From contig DFFN01000210.1 of the NCBI GenBank assembly GCA_002369525.1, forward strand, positions 1-19,930: DNA of 19,930 nucleotides. The letters are read 5' to 3'. This DNA comes from Lachnoclostridium sp. UBA3775. GTDB lineage: Bacteria > Bacillota > Clostridia > Lachnospirales > Lachnospiraceae. Shown one piece after another: positions 8,001 through 15,040 of this stretch. The position numbers and the translations under genes were made by a program. The notes under the pieces were generated by a model that searched no databases, had not been told where the DNA came from, and saw only the letters and a program-made list of their open reading frames with translations. The stretch's first letter is position 1. Each line of letters opens with the position of its first letter.

Positions 8001-9131
8001 GAGTGCCGGAACAATATTTGTTTTTTCAACATAACCGCAGATACTGCAGGTGCGCCCTGTATATCCTTCATTTACGCAGTCCGGTTCCGCGATGAATGAC
8101 TCACCGAAGCTGTGGGAGGGACAGAGTTCATAGTACTGCTGCTTAAGCTCCTCAAGCCTTGCTTTGCACTGTCCGGTTTTTTCAGCAAAAGCTTTTGGAT
8201 CTACCGTTTCGGCATACTCGTCATAAAGCTCTTCAAACTCATCAATTGTATACAAGGCATATTTACTGCTGTAGTTAGACGAAGACGAAGCATTGTAGCA
8301 GAGCGTTCCTTTATAATTTGAAAAGCCCACGCCCATCACCTGGTCCTTTGCCCAGAAAAGATTGGTATAGTGACCAACTTCCCGATCAAGCTCATCTGCT
8401 TTATTCTCAACAGTCCTTATATCGCTTTCCGAACCAAGCTCCGAAAGGCCGAGTTCCTCCATCGCATATTTAAAGCTGCCTTTTTCACTGTACCATGCTC
8501 CCACGCCCAAACCGAATGCAAGACATTCGCAGCTTACGGTAAGCGATGAATGTCTTCTTAAGCCTGCAGCCCTGTCCGCGCCTGTCTGCGCAACAGCCAT
8601 AAAATAGAAATTGGTGTATGCCGGATTTCTTTTTAAACTGCCCACATAGATGTCATCATTTTCCCTGAAATCATTTATCGCCCGCAGATCGTCAAAAATT
8701 ATTGCCGTATTATCCAGCGATATTGCATCATAGCGGTCTCCGGTCACCGTGACCTTATTGTTTCTGGATTCCGGCAGACCTGTATTGTCGCCTCCGTACC
8801 ACTTTGAAAAATCCTCATTGGTAGCGTCAACAATGACCGTACGTGCCCTGGTGAGGTCGAACACCTGCTTGTCGGTCAGATCTTTCTTTTCAAGCATATA
8901 ATCAATGAAGCCGAGCGACCCAAGACCGACTCTCGCCAGGTTGGCTTCTTCGTCGGCAATGGCAGCCTCATACTCTGCCTCGGCAGCATCTATCTTTGCT
9001 TTAAGGCTCTCCATCGTTTCCGCAGCCGAAGCGAAAGGCATGTTCCCTGTAAGATTAAACAGCATCGTTACCCCGAGAAATGCCGCCGTGATTTTCTTAA
9101 ATATCCGTTTTCCGCCAACACGATTTTTCAT
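5079..9131 (-). CDS. Secreted CAP-domain (SCP/PR1) protein with Ig and Cys/His modules and C-terminal dockerin
   Basis: A 1350-residue secreted protein; I take the ATG at 9131. A GTG 15 bases upstream (9146) is in frame, but its GTGAGG is better read as the ribosome binding site, nine bases before the ATG. Order: signal peptide (to about residue 37, FASA-AE); short coiled stretch; CAP domain (about 145-285), with the four family pocket residues present as His194 (RRHSS), Glu202 (CECLA), Glu216 (WYSE) and His254 (GHYTNLFW); a Cys/His module; two Ig-like segments each followed by GGHTY and a CxxC unit; a Big_2-like domain (ELVWMSSKPAVATV); a fibronectin-like segment; more CxxC units; a PPC-like beta-sandwich (RWYSFTPDKDG); the shared pre-dockerin module; and a dockerin (1285-1350). 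CAP proteins are extracellular with varied roles, so the substrate is unknown. It follows the NlpC/P60-like gene by 27 bp, probably in the same operon. Confidence 0.88.
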   Translation of the reverse strand: MKNRVGGKRIFKKITAAFLGVTMLFNLTGNMPFASAAETMESLKAKIDAAEAEYEAAIADEEANLARVGLGSLGFIDYMLEKKDLTDKQVFDLTRARTVIVDATNEDFSKWYGGDNTGLPESRNNKVTVTGDRYDAISLDNTAIIFDDLRAINDFRENDDIYVGSLKRNPAYTNFYFMAVAQTGADRAAGLRRHSSLTVSCECLAFGLGVGAWYSEKGSFKYAMEELGLSELGSESDIRTVENKADELDREVGHYTNLFWAKDQVMGVGFSNYKGTLCYNASSSSNYSSKYALYTIDEFEELYDEYAETVDPKAFAEKTGQCKARLEELKQQYYELCPSHSFGESFIAEPDCVNEGYTGRTCSICGYVEKTNIVPALGHELEDGICSRCGLKTVYSLSYPNWRVSSNATYATDSLALEKGRDIPFSISFRSANEYGLFEEFVVDISDTSVLEYVPESNSTGTMKTLKPGLVTVTVYAVNNPALKRVVTVDVTDVGGHTYKVTGVKNLDGGTKAVVSKCSGCGREITESVPRLTGKIYCSSDNSSFSDVSSSASYSIEAEKTLYIEYLWEKYNRNAVMDVNQMVFESSDESILKFESMTMSSSYCKALFDVYKPGVVELKAYLKYDPDNVETLTIDVADVGGHTYVISPAKEPAEETSAVCTGCGRRINVKIPTIGRVYYLNKEGTAYTYNSSYPEKNLYHAFAAGKDTSIRLLLSNKQNYTGMDNNEIIVESSDEDIIKFTDGKVDKYYSRWNGNFTCGKTGVAELSFYPKYNPSSKVTVKAVVTDDTTVKVSKVSLSCADGRYLILGKNEKAKIDALVEPENASVKELVWMSSKPAVATVDSKGNITAKSKGFTCIYADAVDGSDVSGSMYFYVYEQQDAPSVAKSDFKVTENSIESSLSGNYQYRINKNGTWGAWTSYGKFTRLEADTEYEIAVRFGEDSSSYLAASSEIVLKLKTPGHAVCEYGAQEPGCTSYGYTAGKKCSVCGKVFESPQPIEPTGHSWKKGKVTVEGGYKYASYSCDKCDGSFCMLEEQEIGTSDRAIVFSGSHETASYSVSPSGVLNVSSTGVIDVIKPGEATVSVKMGKSEFAIKLKAVPEGNAVSEGETFTVKFEDGRTQRWYSFTPDKDGAYFISSAGEYDTNIAEYDADGNMTGANDDYDNGYNFGLSFYGKAGKTYYFALGTWQNRTDIEYEVTLKKDESRFHVETQCFGSADKPINCDMPADGVYSGLIYVNVECEDVCMVLYSTDGGKTYSRASYRYYYNDGTYVYSLNIQKDTKIAIVKAGDFNLDGTVNSADALQILRYDVGKLTEVSPVSLMAGNVGGNDKTVNSADALCVLRFDVGKESFEW
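5082..5444 (-). other. Pre-dockerin module plus dockerin of the CAP protein
   Basis: The C-terminal cassette of the CAP protein. The beta-rich module (5444-5280) carries CEDVC followed by MVLYSTDGGKTYSR and ends in IAIVK. The dockerin (5279-5082) has loop 1 DFNLDGTVNSAD and loop 2 NVGGNDKTVNSAD. The second loop is one residue longer than the 12-residue EF-hand-like standard. Positions 10-11 are Ser-Ala in both. The protein ends GKESFEW. Confidence 0.85.
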
Positions 9132-9140
9132 AGTACCAAT

Positions 9141-9146
9141 CCTCAC
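9141..9146 (-). promoter_or_regulatory. Ribosome binding site that decides the CAP protein start
   Basis: The minus-strand GTGAGG here, preceded by TG (GGTGAGG in context), sits nine bases before the ATG at 9131. Reading it as a Shine-Dalgarno rather than as a GTG start codon removes five residues (MRIGT) and gives a normal positively charged signal-peptide start (MKNRVGGKR). Confidence 0.6.
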
Positions 9147-9158
9147 CAGTTCATGTCA

Positions 9159-10664
9159 TTATTCAAGTTCAGTATTTCCGACATCAAAACGAAGCACCTT
9201 AAGCGCGTCCGCAGAATCAACCTTGCTATCGCCGGTCACATCGGCCGTAAGCAGCTGCAGTCCGTCTGCTTCCTCAAGCTTTCCGACATCATACCTTAAG
9301 ATCATCAAAGCATCCGTCGAATCAACCTTCCCGTCAAGGTTAAAATCTCCCGCCTTTACAATGTAAATATCTGCATCGCCGCCTTTAACCTCAAATTTAA
9401 AAGCATCTTCATCCTTAAGTCTTTCAAAGCTTTTCCCTTTGTCCCTGCTGATATATGCCCTGCAGGATTCTTCCGACTCTGCCGTAAACTCTGCCTCCCC
9501 GTAGCGTCTGTCGCCGTCATTCAGTCCGTCAACCGCAATATCGCCATAAACATGAAGACCTATCTCGGAACATATCTCATCGTTAAGCTTATAGACTATG
9601 TATCCGTTTGCAACGCTGCTGGTCTTTTCGGGATTTTTCACTCTTCTGCCCAGAGTTCCGTTCGGGTCGAAAAAACACGGCAACGGCATATATGCAGCAT
9701 GATGATACTTGTACTGTTCGTCTGTGGCGGGGTCGCAGCCTATTGCCTGGTTATACCAGTCGGTATTGTCCGTCACATTCAAAAGCGTGAGCGCAGTCTT
9801 GTTCATATCCGACTCATCGACAGCGCCCTTTATCGAAGTAAGCTTGTCCTGCGGGATATATTGATCTCCAAGGTATTTTTTTACGGCGTTCTGATCGTAT
9901 CTTACCGTCGGCGCACCGAGTATCCCGATATGTGTGATCGAGGTCTGGTAATATGCTGCGGAATTGCTGTCCCACTGAATGAAGACCACCACATCACCCG
10001 CGGCGATCTTTCCGCTGTTATAGTCATCCACCAGGCTGTTATAGACCGAGATTGAATACCCTCCGTTCTTTTCGGGAACCTTATAGCTTGCAAGCTTCCA
10101 CGAAGAGATCCAGTCCGTTTTTACCTTATCTCCGGTTTTCCACCATTTATTTGATGAAGCATCGGAATAATAGGGGGTTGCGGGAGTCGAATTGCTGTAT
10201 TTATAGTGGCCCATGTAATAGGTCAGAAGCTCGGGCGAGCCGTGGCCGTAATTTATGTAGCCCTTATCACCGGTCCAGAAATTGTGGGAATCATATCCCC
10301 AGTTTCTGAAATCACTCCGGATCTCAGGGCCATAGCCTCCGTAGTAAAGAACAGCACCCACAAAACCCGCACAGGCATATGCGTTAGTCGACGCAGTCCC
10401 GGTCACATTCTGTACCCTGTAGTCAAAGTATGGTCTGTAAAGTCCATAGTCCTGAATTGTTGATACTATCCCTGCATAATAGCTTCTCTCGTCAATTTTC
10501 TGAGGAGTCCCGTTATTTACCGGTCCCTGAATAAATTTGTCGATTTCGGCAGCTCCCGCCCCCTCATTATTCATGCTTCCCCGGAAAAGAGGAAGCATGA
10601 ACACACAGACAAGCAATAAAGCGCCGCCCAAAACTGCAATTATTTTTCTTGTTTTACCATTCAA
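9159..10664 (-). CDS. NlpC/P60-like cysteine hydrolase with C-terminal dockerin
   Basis: A 501-residue exported protein. The start is a TTG at 10664, inside the end of the upstream gene (11-bp overlap); there is no ATG or GTG between it and the hydrophobic segment (8-27), which acts as signal peptide or membrane anchor. The catalytic part (about 55-335) resembles the NlpC/P60 papain-like fold: the Cys motif YACAGFVGAVLY (Cys98) and, far downstream, GDVVVF (223-228) followed by THIGILG (His245). Known members cut peptidoglycan peptides or related amide bonds, so a wall-directed amidase is likely. The DCSGF consensus is altered to ACAGF, so activity is not certain. The C-terminus has a shorter version of the pre-dockerin module, lacking its first Cys, and a canonical dockerin (438-497). 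A weak site (AGGT about 10 bases upstream) suggests translation coupled to the preceding gene. Confidence 0.82.
   Translation of the reverse strand: MNGKTRKIIAVLGGALLLVCVFMLPLFRGSMNNEGAGAAEIDKFIQGPVNNGTPQKIDERSYYAGIVSTIQDYGLYRPYFDYRVQNVTGTASTNAYACAGFVGAVLYYGGYGPEIRSDFRNWGYDSHNFWTGDKGYINYGHGSPELLTYYMGHYKYSNSTPATPYYSDASSNKWWKTGDKVKTDWISSWKLASYKVPEKNGGYSISVYNSLVDDYNSGKIAAGDVVVFIQWDSNSAAYYQTSITHIGILGAPTVRYDQNAVKKYLGDQYIPQDKLTSIKGAVDESDMNKTALTLLNVTDNTDWYNQAIGCDPATDEQYKYHHAAYMPLPCFFDPNGTLGRRVKNPEKTSSVANGYIVYKLNDEICSEIGLHVYGDIAVDGLNDGDRRYGEAEFTAESEESCRAYISRDKGKSFERLKDEDAFKFEVKGGDADIYIVKAGDFNLDGKVDSTDALMILRYDVGKLEEADGLQLLTADVTGDSKVDSADALKVLRFDVGNTELE
9162..9500 (-). other. Pre-dockerin module plus dockerin of the NlpC/P60-like protein
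   Basis: The module (9500-9354) is the most diverged of the four: the pair of cysteines is reduced to one (ESC). The dockerin (9353-9162) is the most canonical: loop 1 DFNLDGKVDSTD, loop 2 DVTGDSKVDSAD, each 12 residues with Asp/Asn ligands at positions 1, 3, 5, 9 and 12 (Thr at 3 in loop 2). The ending NTELE lacks the SF(E/A)W tail of the other three. Confidence 0.85.
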
Positions 10665-13600
10665 AGCTTGTTTTACCTACATCATATCTTAATACCTGCA
10701 GTGCATCCGCAGAATCGATCACTTCGTCTCCGCTCACATTTCCGGCAAACAGCTGTACAGCCGAAACATCCGTAAGCTTGCCGACATCATAGCGCAGCAT
10801 CTGCAGTGCATCGGCGGAATCCACCCTGCCGTCAAGGTTAAAGTCTCCGGCTTTAACAATGACAACGTCAACATCAGATTCGAGTAAAATATTAAATACA
10901 TGCACATCCGGTTCATCGCTTTTAAATGCTTCAAGCCTTGTATAAGTTTCGCCGCCGTCATCACTTACCAGTACCATACAGGGTTCCGGACACGAAACAT
11001 CAAAGAATACTTCGTTCTCATAATTCTCACCATCAATAATGCGTTGGATAACAATGGTCCCCTTATCCTTTGAGTCATATACCTGAAGATTTACGGTATG
11101 TAAATTCTCCGGTTTTTCTGTTTCCTCAAGCGTTACGGAATAGCTTCCCTCCCCATCCAAAACATTAAAGCTGAAGTAAATAGGTACGTTGGCTTCGTAA
11201 GCCTTAAATTCGAGACAAAAATTCGTATCACCATTATCCTGATCATCATAAGATCTATCCGAATAAGCATATTCTCCTATCTGTAAAAAGCTATCCACTG
11301 CAGTATCAATGCTGCCGCTTGAATATATCTTATAATAACCGGCTTTTTGGGGGACAAACATATAATATGAAAAATCATCCTCGCCGCTTTTCAGTTCAAT
11401 CGTTTCATTGCAGGAAATGCTTCCGGCGATTTCCACAAGATAAAATTCCACCGTTTCCTCATTGCCGTATCGGTCGTTAACATAAAAAACAACTTCCTTA
11501 CCGTCCGCGGCAGTTACCTCTGCCACGGTTCCGTTTCCTGTCTCATCATCCGAGCTTTTCCATGTACAGACCATTCCCTCTTCATCGTCTGCAGCATATT
11601 CGATCTCAAGCTTTGCCTTTGGAACATCAGGCTGAACAATAAACCAGGCAGTTTTTTTATAGTAATCATTTTCCCTGCTGCCCTTTACCCAGGCCTCAAG
11701 ATGATTCTCTATGTATTCATATACCGTTAACGACACTGTTTCACTGTCCGTTTCGTCTTCGTAATCTTCATAATTAGTAAGCTGATAATAATAAGTCTTT
11801 CCTGCCTTAAGTTCATATCTCGTCTCTTCAAAATCTGATGCCCACATTCTATTACTTTCAGCATCATAAAGAACGCCATATATATCGTAAGATTTCGGCT
11901 TGCAAACGAAAACATACACTCCGTCCTTTTCGGGAGTAAACGAAAACCACTTGCTTTCATAACTGTTAACGGTCTGGGTTTTTGTTTCTCCGTTCTTAAT
12001 TTCTGTCATATCACTTATAATTTTGAATTGCACATCCTCGTAATTTCCGTATTTATCGGTCACGTAACAATAATAGTTTTTCGAAAAAGGAGCCGTAAAT
12101 GTAGCTGCCTGTCCCGTTTTATCGGCAAATTCTTCATTTTCACTTGCCCAGCTGATTTCTATACCGTCAGTATCAATTGCAGAGTATTCAATCTCGAAGG
12201 TCAGGGATTGGGCTTCAGGATCAAGGATTACATTTTCACTTGTCTTATTTTCTTTTCCTTTTATCCATGCCTTCAGTTCATTTTCAACTTGGATTTCAAA
12301 ATTGCATGAAGCATTATTACCATATTTATCAAATACAGTAACCCGGTATTCAGGATTCTCTGTAACAGTTATTTCCATGCTTGAACCGCTTTGTCCCTGC
12401 AAAAAAGTATCGTTTTTCGTCCACTCATAACGCAATCCGGAAACATCATCACCTGTAACAACGGGTTGCAGAGTAAGCTTTGTGCCGGGTTTTACACTGA
12501 AATATCCATCTTCTCCGGAGCTCACACTTAAATTATTGTCCTTTTCCTGCATAACCGTAAGCTCATAATCTGCCTTTTTATTATCAGAATTGATTTCGAG
12601 TGTGTATATGTATGTTTTTCCGCCTGAAAGATCAAAATACTGTTCCATTCTGTTCGGTCCGTTATTTACCGAGCTCCAATATGTATCCTCATCAGCCACC
12701 TTTACTCCGTCAAGATAGATTGCACCTGTAAATTCCATATTAACATCGTATGCATCAAAAATATAAGTACCATCCTCCTCCGGTGTAAATGAAAAGTATG
12801 CTTTTTCAAGACGATTAAGCTCACCTGTTCTGGTATCATTAAGTCCTATCGGTATGATATCGGATACAATCAGGAATGTAACGTTCATTTTGTTTCCATA
12901 GTCGTCACTGACAACGCATACATACTCCGAACCGAAAGGAGCGCTTACTGTCAGCATACTTTCATCACCGAGTGAAACTTCCTCATCATTCGACCTCCAG
13001 TCATAACTGATATCGCCCTCAACGACCGAAGCCGCAACTTCTAAAGTAAGCTCAGTTTCGCCGGATTTGACGCTTACAAAATCAAAATTCTTCTTGTCAG
13101 TACCTTTAGACCATGCCTGAAGCTCATTATCGAGAGTAATGTAGAAATACGCTTTTGCAATATTCCTGTAATTATCTGCCACCACGCAAACATAGACATC
13201 CCTCGTTTTATTTTCCTTGGTAACAGTAAGTGAAGTACCTGTTTCTCCTTCCATTATCTGCTCTTCGTCGTCAATCATTTTATACCACTGATATTTAAGT
13301 CCTTCTGTGTCGTCAGCCTTTGCCACAACCTTTAATTCCCTGCTTGCATTAAGCTTCATAGCTAAAGAAACACTATCTGACTTGTCAACTTTTTCTTCGG
13401 GATAAATCCTGAGATCATTATCCATATAGGGATAAACCTCAATCCTGCAATCACTGCATCCATTGCATATATACTGAAGGTAATAGCGGCTGCCGCCTTC
13501 AAGCTCATATGTTTCAACCAATCTGTTTTCGTTAATAACTGTATCAAATAAACCTCGTTCTTCTCCCGTTGAAGCAAACACTGCTAAATCGGGCGCAGAA

Positions 13601-14994
13601 CTTCCTTCCATATTATCAAGACAGAAACTGTACTTACCATCATTATCAGGTGTGAAAACAAATCCTTTGTACTTAACATCGGTGGTAAACACAAACGGTT
13701 CAGACTCGTGAAGCACAGTAAAATCACTGATTACCGAAAACTCAACACACGTTCCACTCCCATATCCGTCATTAACCTCACAGAAATAACTGGCCCTAAA
13801 CGGTTTTTCCACGGTAATTTGGGGGGTAGTGCCGATAACGACCCTGTCTTTGTCATCGTAATAATACCATTCATATGAAATATTTGAAGGATCCGTAGCC
13901 GTAGCTTCTACTTCAAAATCAAAAGACTCGGCTGTATCTGTTGCAAAAAGCACTGTCGGGCCCTTTGCATCGGCAATAAAAGAATTATCAACGGAAAATG
14001 TATATAAAAGGTTGTCGGAATTGAAATACTTATCAAACGCATAGCATTCTATGTCGCCTAGAGTGTCAAACGTGTAATCAAGGCTTTTTACAGCCCCTTT
14101 CTGAATTAATGTCACCTCGGAATTATGCACTTTATACCATTTGGCATATACAATTTCCCGGTCGTTGAGAGCCTCTACTTCGAGATTTATTTCGTCTCCG
14201 GGCGCAACTGTAGAATCAGAATAATTACGTTTCCCACTGGCTTTATCCTGAATTCCGTACTCGGGATCATATATTGCCTCAACCATTGAAAGCATGAAGC
14301 GATCTTCCGTTTCGGCAAGCGACGACTGATCGACGCAGACAAATACTTCACATTCTTCCTCAAGTTCTTCAAGATCGGTAAGCTTTATTGTTTCGACTGC
14401 AGAAGAGTATTTCCGATAATTCTGCCATGAATTCGACAAATAAGTTACAGTTTTCGCATCGGATGCCACCCTGTAATCCGATGCCTTGCCGGGCTTAAAC
14501 CTGAACCAGCGGTTTCCTGTTCCGTCTTTGTCGATATAGTTTATTTTTCCTGTTTCAAGATCGGTGACGCTTTTCTTCTCAAATAAGAGAGTACAGCTGT
14601 CACCCCCATTAAATCTAATACAATAATAATATGTTTCACCTGAGGTCAGATATTCAGCCAAGAAAAAGTTGTCGTTTTCTTCATCTATATACGAGGCATA
14701 ATCCAGGATGTCAGCTTCATCATTATAAATAAATACATCGGAATCCACATTCTCACCGAAGCTTGAAATCTCGTAAATACCGTCCTCTGACGGAGTATAC
14801 GAAAACCACTGCTCTTCATCGGTACAATCAAGAACAAGCGATGACAGCTGCAATTCCTTTATTGTTTCATCTCCGGCAATTTCCTGCATATCGGCATTTG
14901 CCTTCTGTAATTTTGGCGTAAACTCAGGCAACTGTGTAAACATCATCACGGCGCTCATGACGGCGGCCGCTGCCCTCTTAAAAACTTTTCTCAT
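10654..14994 (-). CDS. Giant secreted protein of PPC-like and Ig-like modules with C-terminal dockerin
   Basis: A 1446-residue exported protein. The ATG at 14994 has a strong site (AGGAGG at 15010-15005). After a signal peptide (to about residue 35), it is a chain of beta-sandwich modules. Pre-peptidase-C (PPC)-like units lie at about 48-140, 420-523, 708-818, 992-1094 and 1194-1292, each with a (W/Y)(F/M)x(F/Y)xP...DGxY(x)F core. Ig-like units sit between them, with a YxWYK or SYDW strand and a later YVCVV(S/A)D or YYCYVTD strand. The motif N(E/H)LxAWxKG recurs at about 623, 905 and 1098 and marks a composite repeat. The shared pre-dockerin module (1327-1381) and dockerin (1382-1442) end the protein. 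I see no catalytic motif, so an adhesive, spacer or ligand-binding role is the best inference. PPC-like units also occur in the CAP protein. It lies 46 bp after the transglutaminase-like gene and overlaps the next gene by 11 bp. Confidence 0.85.
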   Translation of the reverse strand: MRKVFKRAAAAVMSAVMMFTQLPEFTPKLQKANADMQEIAGDETIKELQLSSLVLDCTDEEQWFSYTPSEDGIYEISSFGENVDSDVFIYNDEADILDYASYIDEENDNFFLAEYLTSGETYYYCIRFNGGDSCTLLFEKKSVTDLETGKINYIDKDGTGNRWFRFKPGKASDYRVASDAKTVTYLSNSWQNYRKYSSAVETIKLTDLEELEEECEVFVCVDQSSLAETEDRFMLSMVEAIYDPEYGIQDKASGKRNYSDSTVAPGDEINLEVEALNDREIVYAKWYKVHNSEVTLIQKGAVKSLDYTFDTLGDIECYAFDKYFNSDNLLYTFSVDNSFIADAKGPTVLFATDTAESFDFEVEATATDPSNISYEWYYYDDKDRVVIGTTPQITVEKPFRASYFCEVNDGYGSGTCVEFSVISDFTVLHESEPFVFTTDVKYKGFVFTPDNDGKYSFCLDNMEGSSAPDLAVFASTGEERGLFDTVINENRLVETYELEGGSRYYLQYICNGCSDCRIEVYPYMDNDLRIYPEEKVDKSDSVSLAMKLNASRELKVVAKADDTEGLKYQWYKMIDDEEQIMEGETGTSLTVTKENKTRDVYVCVVADNYRNIAKAYFYITLDNELQAWSKGTDKKNFDFVSVKSGETELTLEVAASVVEGDISYDWRSNDEEVSLGDESMLTVSAPFGSEYVCVVSDDYGNKMNVTFLIVSDIIPIGLNDTRTGELNRLEKAYFSFTPEEDGTYIFDAYDVNMEFTGAIYLDGVKVADEDTYWSSVNNGPNRMEQYFDLSGGKTYIYTLEINSDNKKADYELTVMQEKDNNLSVSSGEDGYFSVKPGTKLTLQPVVTGDDVSGLRYEWTKNDTFLQGQSGSSMEITVTENPEYRVTVFDKYGNNASCNFEIQVENELKAWIKGKENKTSENVILDPEAQSLTFEIEYSAIDTDGIEISWASENEEFADKTGQAATFTAPFSKNYYCYVTDKYGNYEDVQFKIISDMTEIKNGETKTQTVNSYESKWFSFTPEKDGVYVFVCKPKSYDIYGVLYDAESNRMWASDFEETRYELKAGKTYYYQLTNYEDYEDETDSETVSLTVYEYIENHLEAWVKGSRENDYYKKTAWFIVQPDVPKAKLEIEYAADDEEGMVCTWKSSDDETGNGTVAEVTAADGKEVVFYVNDRYGNEETVEFYLVEIAGSISCNETIELKSGEDDFSYYMFVPQKAGYYKIYSSGSIDTAVDSFLQIGEYAYSDRSYDDQDNGDTNFCLEFKAYEANVPIYFSFNVLDGEGSYSVTLEETEKPENLHTVNLQVYDSKDKGTIVIQRIIDGENYENEVFFDVSCPEPCMVLVSDDGGETYTRLEAFKSDEPDVHVFNILLESDVDVVIVKAGDFNLDGRVDSADALQMLRYDVGKLTDVSAVQLFAGNVSGDEVIDSADALQVLRYDVGKTSFEW
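10657..11016 (-). other. Pre-dockerin module plus dockerin of the PPC/Ig protein
   Basis: The module (11016-10852) has CPEPC followed by MVLVSDDGGETYTRL and ends VVIVK. The dockerin (10851-10657) has loop 1 DFNLDGRVDSAD and loop 2 NVSGDEVIDSAD, both 12 residues, with Ser-Ala at positions 10-11. The protein ends GKTSFEW. Confidence 0.87.
10766..10830. repeat. 65-bp direct repeat, copy 1 (dockerin coding region)
   Basis: Differs at one base (10798) from the copy at 15156-15220, 4390 bp away in the same orientation and the same reading phase. It encodes the first dockerin loop and the start of the second half. Confidence 0.85.
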
Positions 14995-15004
14995 ACTGAT
15001 ATCT

Positions 15005-15010
15005 CCTCCT
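15005..15010 (-). promoter_or_regulatory. Ribosome binding site of the PPC/Ig protein gene
   Basis: AGGAGG ten bases before the ATG at 14994 in a 46-bp gap. It is stronger than the sites of the two genes that follow and fixes this start. Confidence 0.8.
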
Positions 15011-15040
15011 ATACCATAGAATTTTCAGATTTTCAACCTG

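Noticed and set aside
9144..9146. GTG start for the CAP protein (1355 residues)
   Set aside because: The GTG is part of a GGTGAGG ribosome site ideally spaced for the ATG at 9131, which gives a normal signal peptide.
15008..15036. Possible promoter before the PPC/Ig gene (TTGAAA, 17 bp, TATAGG)
   Set aside because: The -10 would overlap the Shine-Dalgarno, so its transcript would lose the ribosome site; -10 match is poor.
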